A DNA stretch of 11,271 bases from an uncultured Prevotellaceae bacterium (GTDB lineage Bacteria; Bacteroidota; Bacteroidia; Bacteroidales; Muribaculaceae), in NCBI GenBank assembly GCA_905210415.1, contig CAJLWM010000062.1, forward strand, positions 1 through 11,271, written 5' to 3'. This document shows, piece by piece, positions 6,827 to 11,271 of the stretch. The notes beneath the pieces were generated by a model, which was not told the origin of the DNA, did no database searches, and worked only from the letters and a program-made list of their open reading frames with translations. Made by a program: the position numbers and the translations under genes. Each line of letters opens with the position of its first letter. The first letter of the stretch is position 1.

Positions 6827-8839
6827 ATGACAAAAGAACAATTTGCAGAAGAAATCAGATTGGGCATTCCTGACACATTGCCAGAACCAATGCCATACGA
6901 TACAAACATCAACCATGCTCCTAAGCGTAAGGACATATTGACGCCAGATGAGAAGCGCTTGGCTTTGCGCAATGCATTGCGCTATTTCCCAAAGCATCTG
7001 CATGAGGCACTCGCTCCAGAGTTTATGGCGGAGTTGCACGAATATGGCCGCATCTATATGTATCGCTATCGTCCTCGCTATGAGATGTATGCTCGTCCTA
7101 TCGACGAATATCCACATAAGTCGGAGCAAGCGGCATCTATCATGCTGATGATTCAAAACAACCTTGATCCTGCTGTGGCACAGCATCCACACGAACTTAT
7201 AGTGTATGGTGGCAACGGCGCCATCTTCCAAAACTGGGCACAATATCGCCTTGTGATGAAGTATCTCAGCGAGATGACCGATGAGCAGACGCTCGTGATG
7301 TATTCGGGGCATCCGCTCGGACTTTTCCCATCGCACAAAAATGCTCCACGAGTGGTGGTGACCAACGGTATGGTTATCCCTAACTATTCAAAGCCCGACG
7401 ATTGGGAACGCATGAATGCCCTCGGCGTGAGCCAGTACGGACAGATGACCGCTGGATCGTATATGTATATCGGTCCGCAAGGCATCGTTCACGGCACAAC
7501 AATCACCGTGCTCAATGCGGCGCGTAAGCAGATGAAGAAAGACCCTGCACGCAATGACATCAGTGGAATGCTCTTCGTGTCATCGGGCCTCGGAGGTATG
7601 TCGGGCGCTCAGCCTAAGGCAGGAAATATTGCCGGCGTGGTGAGCGTGGTAGCCGAGATCAATCCTCTTGCTGCAGAGAAGCGTTATGAACAAGGATGGG
7701 TGGATGAATTGCACAACAACCTTGACGAACTTATCCCGGCAATACGCACGGCTGTAGCCGAAAAGCGCACCGTGAGCATGGCTTATGTGGGCAATGTGGT
7801 GGATTTGTGGGAACGACTTGCCGACGAGGAGATATATGTAGACTTGGGTAGCGACCAAACATCATTGCACAATCCTTGGGCTGGTGGATACTATCCTGTG
7901 GGAGTGTCGCTCGAGGAATCTAAGAGATTGATGGCAGAAGAGCCTGAAAAATTTCGCGAATTGGTTGAGGAATCTCTTCGCCGCCAAGTGGCAGCCATCA
8001 ACCGTTTGACCGAAAAAGGTATGTATTTCTTTGATTATGGCAATGCATTCTTGCTGCAATCTAAGCGCGCAGGTGCCGACATCGTCAAGGAAGACGGAAA
8101 CTTCAAATATCCTTCATACGTTCAAGATATTATGGGCCCGATGTTCTTCGATTATGGATTCGGACCATTCCGCTGGGTTTGCACATCAGGCAATCCCGAC
8201 GACCTCGCTCTCACCGACCGCATAGCTGCTGAGGTGATGACCGAGATTATGCACAATGCGCCAGAGGAAATACAGGGTCAGATGGCCGACAATATCCACT
8301 GGATTAAGGAGGCTGGAAAGAATAAGCTTGTGGTTGGTTCTCAAGCACGCATCCTGTATGCCGACTGTGAAGGCCGCACAAAGATTGCGCTTGCCTTCAA
8401 TGAGGCTGTGAAGCGTGGAGAAATCACTCGCCCAGTGGTGCTGGGTAGAGACCACCACGACGTTTCGGGTACCGACTCTCCATTCCGTGAAACCAGCAAT
8501 ATCTACGACGGTTCGCAATTCTGTGCCGACATGGCAATTCACAATGTCATCGGCGACTCGTTCCGTGGTGCCACATGGGTTTCTATCCACAATGGTGGCG
8601 GTGTAGGCTGGGGAGAAGTAGTGAACGGCGGCTTCGGCATGACTGTTGATGGCAGCGAAGACTCTGCTCGTCATATCCGCGAGATGCTCCTTTGGGACGT
8701 AAACAACGGTATCGCACGCCGCAGTTGGGCTCGCAACTCTGGCTCAATGAGCAGCATTGAGCGCGAGATGCTCCGAACTCCTGGGTTGCAGGTTACTATG
8801 CCTAACCTTGTTGATGATGAACTTATTAACAAATTCTAA
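6827..8839 (+). CDS. hutU: Urocanate hydratase (urocanase), long form
   Basis: The enzyme adds water to urocanate to give 4-imidazolone-5-propionate, using tightly bound NAD+ as an electrophile, in the cytoplasm. The 670-residue protein is about the length of the animal and Bacteroidetes form and longer than the roughly 555-residue proteobacterial and Bacillus enzymes. Family motifs in order are YGGNGAIFQNW (127-137), LVMYSGHPLGLFPSH (156-170), SSGLGGMSGAQPKA (252-265, part of the NAD-binding domain), GSDQTSLHNPWAGGYYPVG (341-359), FGPFRWVCTSGNPDD (445-459) and SIHNGGGVGWGE (586-597). The gene starts 46 bases after ftcD in an AT-rich gap without an evident promoter, so co-transcription is expected. 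Only 7 bases separate its stop from hutH. Confidence 0.97.
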   Translation: MTKEQFAEEIRLGIPDTLPEPMPYDTNINHAPKRKDILTPDEKRLALRNALRYFPKHLHEALAPEFMAELHEYGRIYMYRYRPRYEMYARPIDEYPHKSEQAASIMLMIQNNLDPAVAQHPHELIVYGGNGAIFQNWAQYRLVMKYLSEMTDEQTLVMYSGHPLGLFPSHKNAPRVVVTNGMVIPNYSKPDDWERMNALGVSQYGQMTAGSYMYIGPQGIVHGTTITVLNAARKQMKKDPARNDISGMLFVSSGLGGMSGAQPKAGNIAGVVSVVAEINPLAAEKRYEQGWVDELHNNLDELIPAIRTAVAEKRTVSMAYVGNVVDLWERLADEEIYVDLGSDQTSLHNPWAGGYYPVGVSLEESKRLMAEEPEKFRELVEESLRRQVAAINRLTEKGMYFFDYGNAFLLQSKRAGADIVKEDGNFKYPSYVQDIMGPMFFDYGFGPFRWVCTSGNPDDLALTDRIAAEVMTEIMHNAPEEIQGQMADNIHWIKEAGKNKLVVGSQARILYADCEGRTKIALAFNEAVKRGEITRPVVLGRDHHDVSGTDSPFRETSNIYDGSQFCADMAIHNVIGDSFRGATWVSIHNGGGVGWGEVVNGGFGMTVDGSEDSARHIREMLLWDVNNGIARRSWARNSGSMSSIEREMLRTPGLQVTMPNLVDDELINKF

Positions 8840-8846
8840 ATAAAAC

Positions 8847-10328
8847 ATGAAACACAAAATTTCCGCAGAGCACCTCACCATAGAGCGTATTGGTGAGATT
8901 GTTTACAATGGTTATAAATTGGAGCTAAGCGATGACGCACGCAATCGCATCGTACGCTGCCGCGAATATCTCGATCAGAAAATTGCCGAGACCACAAGAC
9001 CTGTATATGGTGTGACCACTGGTTTTGGCTCATTGTGCAACGTTTCGGTTGACGCTGACGATCTTGCGCAACTCCAAATCAATCTTGTGATGTCGCACGC
9101 TTGTGGCGTGGGCGACCGTGTGCCTAACGATATCGTGAAGATGATGATGCTCCTCAAGATTCAGTCGCTTAGCTATGGTTACTCGGGCTGTAAACTCGAC
9201 ACTGTGGAGCGCTTGATTGATTTCTTCAACCACGACATATATCCTGTAGTGTATATGCAAGGTTCACTTGGAGCATCGGGCGACCTCGTGCCGTTGGCTC
9301 ACATGTGCTTGCCTCTATTGGGGCTTGGCGAAGTGGAATATAAGGGCAACGTGATGAGCGGTGCTAAGGTGCTTAACATACATGGCTGGGAGCCAATACA
9401 ATTGGCTTCAAAGGAAGGTCTTGCGTTGCTAAATGGCACTCAGAATATGAGCGCATTTGCCGTATGGGCATTGCTCAACGCTCAGAAACTCAGCGCTTGG
9501 GCCGACAAGATTGCCGCTATGTCGCTCGACGCTTACTATGGACTGTTGTCGCCATTCACTAAGGCTGTTCACGTGGTTCGTCCACACAAGGGACAGCTCG
9601 ACACTGCTGCTAAGATGCTCGAATTGCTTCAGGGTAGCGAGATTGTTGAAAAGCCAAAGGAATATGTGCAGGACCCATATTCGTTCCGTTGCATTCCTCA
9701 GGTGCATGGTGCCTCAAAGGATACTATTGAATATGTTAAGTCAGTTATCGATGTTGAGATCAACTCGGCTACCGACAACCCTACGGTTTGTCCTGACGAG
9801 GATTTGATTATCTCTGCTGGTAACTTCCACGGCGAACCTATCGCACAACCTATGGACTTCTTGTCGATTGCGCTGAGCGAACTCGCCAATATCTCGGAGC
9901 GCCGCATCTATAAACTGGTGTCGGGCACTCGTGGCTTGCCAAGTTTCCTTGTTGCAAAGCCTGGCTTGAACAGTGGTTTTATGATTGCGCAATACACTGC
10001 AGCATCGGTTGTCAGCTTAAACAAGAGCCTCGCAACTCCATCGTCGGTTGATAGCATTCCATCATCACAGGGTCAAGAAGACCATGTGAGTATGGGCGCA
10101 AATGCAGCTATCAAGTTGTATAAGATTGTTCTGAACGTTGAGAGAGTTCTTGCTATTGAGTTGTTCAACGCAGCACAGGCATTGGAGTTCCGTCGTCCGC
10201 TCAAGTCATCACCTGCTATTGAGGCTATCTTTGAAGAATACAGAAAGGTGGTTCCGTTTATCGTAAACGATGAGGTGATGTATCCTCATATTCAGCGTTC
10301 GATTGATTTCTTGAGAGATTACGAATAA
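8847..10328 (+). CDS. hutH: Histidine ammonia-lyase (histidase)
   Basis: The enzyme eliminates ammonia from L-histidine to give trans-urocanate, the first step of the pathway. It is a 493-residue cytoplasmic member of the aromatic amino acid lyase family, normally a homotetramer. The self-forming MIO cofactor arises from Ala143-Ser144-Gly145 in GSLGASGDLVPLAH (139-152). Other active-site blocks are intact: YGVTTGFG with Tyr54, SHACGVG with His84, LLNGTQ with Asn196, YSFRCIPQVHG around Arg281, SATDNPT with Asn311, GNFHGE (325-330) and SSQGQEDHVSMG with Glu411. Length and residues indicate a functional histidase. No aromatic-lyase specificity switch is apparent: the conserved SHxxG segment carries the histidine expected of a histidase. 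The short gap to hutU indicates tight operon coupling. A large hairpin follows before hutI. Confidence 0.97.
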   Translation: MKHKISAEHLTIERIGEIVYNGYKLELSDDARNRIVRCREYLDQKIAETTRPVYGVTTGFGSLCNVSVDADDLAQLQINLVMSHACGVGDRVPNDIVKMMMLLKIQSLSYGYSGCKLDTVERLIDFFNHDIYPVVYMQGSLGASGDLVPLAHMCLPLLGLGEVEYKGNVMSGAKVLNIHGWEPIQLASKEGLALLNGTQNMSAFAVWALLNAQKLSAWADKIAAMSLDAYYGLLSPFTKAVHVVRPHKGQLDTAAKMLELLQGSEIVEKPKEYVQDPYSFRCIPQVHGASKDTIEYVKSVIDVEINSATDNPTVCPDEDLIISAGNFHGEPIAQPMDFLSIALSELANISERRIYKLVSGTRGLPSFLVAKPGLNSGFMIAQYTAASVVSLNKSLATPSSVDSIPSSQGQEDHVSMGANAAIKLYKIVLNVERVLAIELFNAAQALEFRRPLKSSPAIEAIFEEYRKVVPFIVNDEVMYPHIQRSIDFLRDYE

Positions 10329-10366
10329 TTATTGCTCGCTATAACTTATAGTTTAGTTGATTCTTG

Positions 10367-10460
10367 ACGGCTCAGACTCCACGAACAATCCATGTGCCTT
10401 TGACATTGGAAATAGGTGCTATGGCAGTTCGAGTAGTGTGAGCCGTTTTGCAAATTTTTT
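10367..10460 (+). terminator. Large hairpin with T-tracts between hutH and hutI (terminator or attenuator candidate)
   Basis: An imperfect stem-loop spans 10367-10446. Outer arms ACGGCTCA / TGAGCCGT pair perfectly. ACT/AGT and CGAAC/GTTCG follow across single mismatches. After a small internal loop, CCAT/ATGG and GTGCCT/AGGTGC continue the stem with two G-T wobbles and one bulge. I count about 25 Watson-Crick pairs by hand around a loop of about 14 bases. TTTT follows at 10446-10449 and TTTTTT at 10455-10460, in terminator-like position for the plus strand. The hairpin ends 29 bases before the hutI ATG. It could be a terminator or attenuator reducing hutI expression, an RNA-processing or stability element, or a MITE/REP-like insertion. 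I see no clear target-site duplication or hutI promoter. Confidence 0.5.
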
Positions 10461-10475
10461 GAAATATAATTGCTT

Positions 10476-11271
10476 ATGAGATTGTTAATAACAAATATAG
10501 GAATTCTTGCAGGTTTAGACACAGAGCATAAACTGCGCCTTTGCGGCAGCGAGATGCAGAAGTTTACAACCCTGCAAGACGCGTGGCTTCTGATAGAGGA
10601 TTCTCGATTTAAGGAATGGGGGAAGATGTCGGAAATGCCATCTGAAGGCATCCCTGCCGACAGAGTGATTGACGCCGAAGGCGGAGCCGTGATGCCGTCG
10701 TGGTGCGACCCCCACACTCATATAGTGTACGCCGGAAGCCGTGAGGGTGAGTTCGTCGACAAGATATGCGGACTCAGTTATGCCGAAATAGCCAAGCGTG
10801 GCGGCGGTATATTGAATTCTGCCGACTTGCTGCATACGCTCTCTGAAGACGACCTTTATCGCAGCGCCATGCTTCGCGTGGATGAGATTATCCGAAAGGG
10901 TACAGGGTGTGTTGAGATTAAGAGCGGATATGGCTTGAATACGGCCGACGAATTGAAGATGCTGCGTGTGATAAAGCGAATCAAGGAAACTTCGCCACTA
11001 AAGGTGAAGTCAACATTTCTTGGCGCCCATGCTGTGGGTAGGGGATATTCGCAGCCTGACTATGTAGACCTTGTGGTGAATGAGATGATTCCAGAGGTTG
11101 GTAAAGAGCAGTTGGCTGACTATGTAGACGTGTTCTGCGACGAGGGCTTTTTCACTCCAGAAGAAACGGAGCGCATTCTTGAGGCTGCAAGCAAATGGGG
11201 AATGTTGCCTAAGATACATGCCGACGAACTTGCTTCGTCGGGCGGCGTGGCGGGGGGGGGGGGGGGGGGGG
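10476..11271 (+). CDS. hutI: Imidazolonepropionase, 3'-truncated by the window end
   Basis: The enzyme hydrolyses 4-imidazolone-5-propionate to N-formimino-L-glutamate and is a cytoplasmic metal-dependent amidohydrolase. From the ATG at 10476, 259 codons read cleanly before the terminal G run, out of about 410 expected. Diagnostic motifs are PSWCDPHTHIVYAGSRE (74-90, with metal ligands His80 and His82), RGGGILNSA (108-116), KSGYGLNT (149-156), STFLGAHAV (179-187), DVFCDEGFF (218-226) and KIHADELASSGG (246-257, His248 the next metal ligand). The distal aspartate ligand and C-terminus lie beyond the edge. Real sequence probably stops at about 11252, and glycines translated after Ala259 are artefactual. 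The gene completes the histidine-to-glutamate pathway with ftcD, hutU and hutH, but is separated from hutH by 147 bases containing a hairpin. Confidence 0.95.
   Translation, partial: MRLLITNIGILAGLDTEHKLRLCGSEMQKFTTLQDAWLLIEDSRFKEWGKMSEMPSEGIPADRVIDAEGGAVMPSWCDPHTHIVYAGSREGEFVDKICGLSYAEIAKRGGGILNSADLLHTLSEDDLYRSAMLRVDEIIRKGTGCVEIKSGYGLNTADELKMLRVIKRIKETSPLKVKSTFLGAHAVGRGYSQPDYVDLVVNEMIPEVGKEQLADYVDVFCDEGFFTPEETERILEAASKWGMLPKIHADELASSGGVAGGGGGG
11252..11271. other. Terminal poly-G run, probable sequencing/assembly artefact
   Basis: Twenty consecutive G residues end the window, interrupting a conserved stretch of hutI (after ASSGGVA) where no glycine tract belongs. Poly-G tails are a known artefact of two-colour Illumina chemistry when signal is lost. 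The first G may be genuine, as the third base of the Ala259 codon. Confidence 0.9.

Noticed and set aside
6770..7336. 188-codon minus-strand reading frame over the ftcD-hutU junction
   Set aside because: It is antisense to hutU motifs and rich in His/Cys/Trp residues, as expected from shadow translation.
10339..10351. 13-base palindrome CTATAACTTATAG after hutH
   Set aside because: It is short and AT-rich and has a one-base centre, so it cannot form a stable RNA hairpin. It is probably chance.
10455..10472. Possible separate promoter for hutI (TATAATTG near 10465)
   Set aside because: It is one mismatch from the -7 consensus, but the nearest TTTG is only 14 bases upstream and the ATG lies 3 bases downstream, so the geometry does not fit.

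Overview
This window looks like a chromosomal contig from a gut-type Bacteroidales bacterium (Muribaculaceae/Prevotellaceae-like). The evidence is a Bacteroidetes-style capsule-assembly Wzi protein, a beta-helix protein with a C-terminal tail resembling a type IX secretion (T9SS) sorting signal, start sites without Shine-Dalgarno sequences, and promoters fitting the Bacteroidetes TTTG / TAnnTTTG pattern. The family-level placement is inference. Both window edges cut through genes. The right edge ends in a run of 20 G that is almost certainly a sequencing or assembly artefact.

Layout. (1) Positions 3-1758, plus strand: the 3' part of a Wzi-family outer-membrane beta-barrel gene, followed 4 bases later by a small lipoprotein gene. 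(2) Positions 1759-2032: convergent gap with a 19-bp direct repeat (period 33) and an intrinsic terminator serving the minus strand. (3) Positions 2033-4790, minus strand: a secreted right-handed beta-helix protein, and upstream of it a membrane-anchored family 2 glycosyltransferase. (4) Positions 4791-5070: divergent promoter region with a well-formed Bacteroidetes promoter overlapped by inverted repeats. (5) Positions 5071-11271, plus strand: a histidine-utilisation (hut) operon in the order ftcD - hutU - hutH - hutI, with hutI cut by the window end.

How the genes work together. HutH deaminates histidine to urocanate, HutU hydrates urocanate to imidazolonepropionate, and HutI opens the ring to N-formimino-L-glutamate. 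The fused FtcD moves the formimino group to tetrahydrofolate, releasing glutamate, and then cyclodeaminates it to 5,10-methenyl-THF plus ammonia. The full histidine-to-glutamate route with one-carbon recovery is therefore encoded here. No hut regulator or histidine transporter lies in the window. The left half is a cell-surface neighbourhood (Wzi barrel, lipoprotein, glycosyltransferase, secreted beta-helix protein) with no demonstrated link to the hut operon.

I found no convincing new multi-gene system. The items most worth a second look are non-coding: an 80-nt imperfect hairpin followed by T-tracts between hutH and hutI, the inverted repeats over the hut promoter, and the 33-bp-period repeat. 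One protein oddity also stands out: a glycosyltransferase whose expected DxD-type site reads TNANC.
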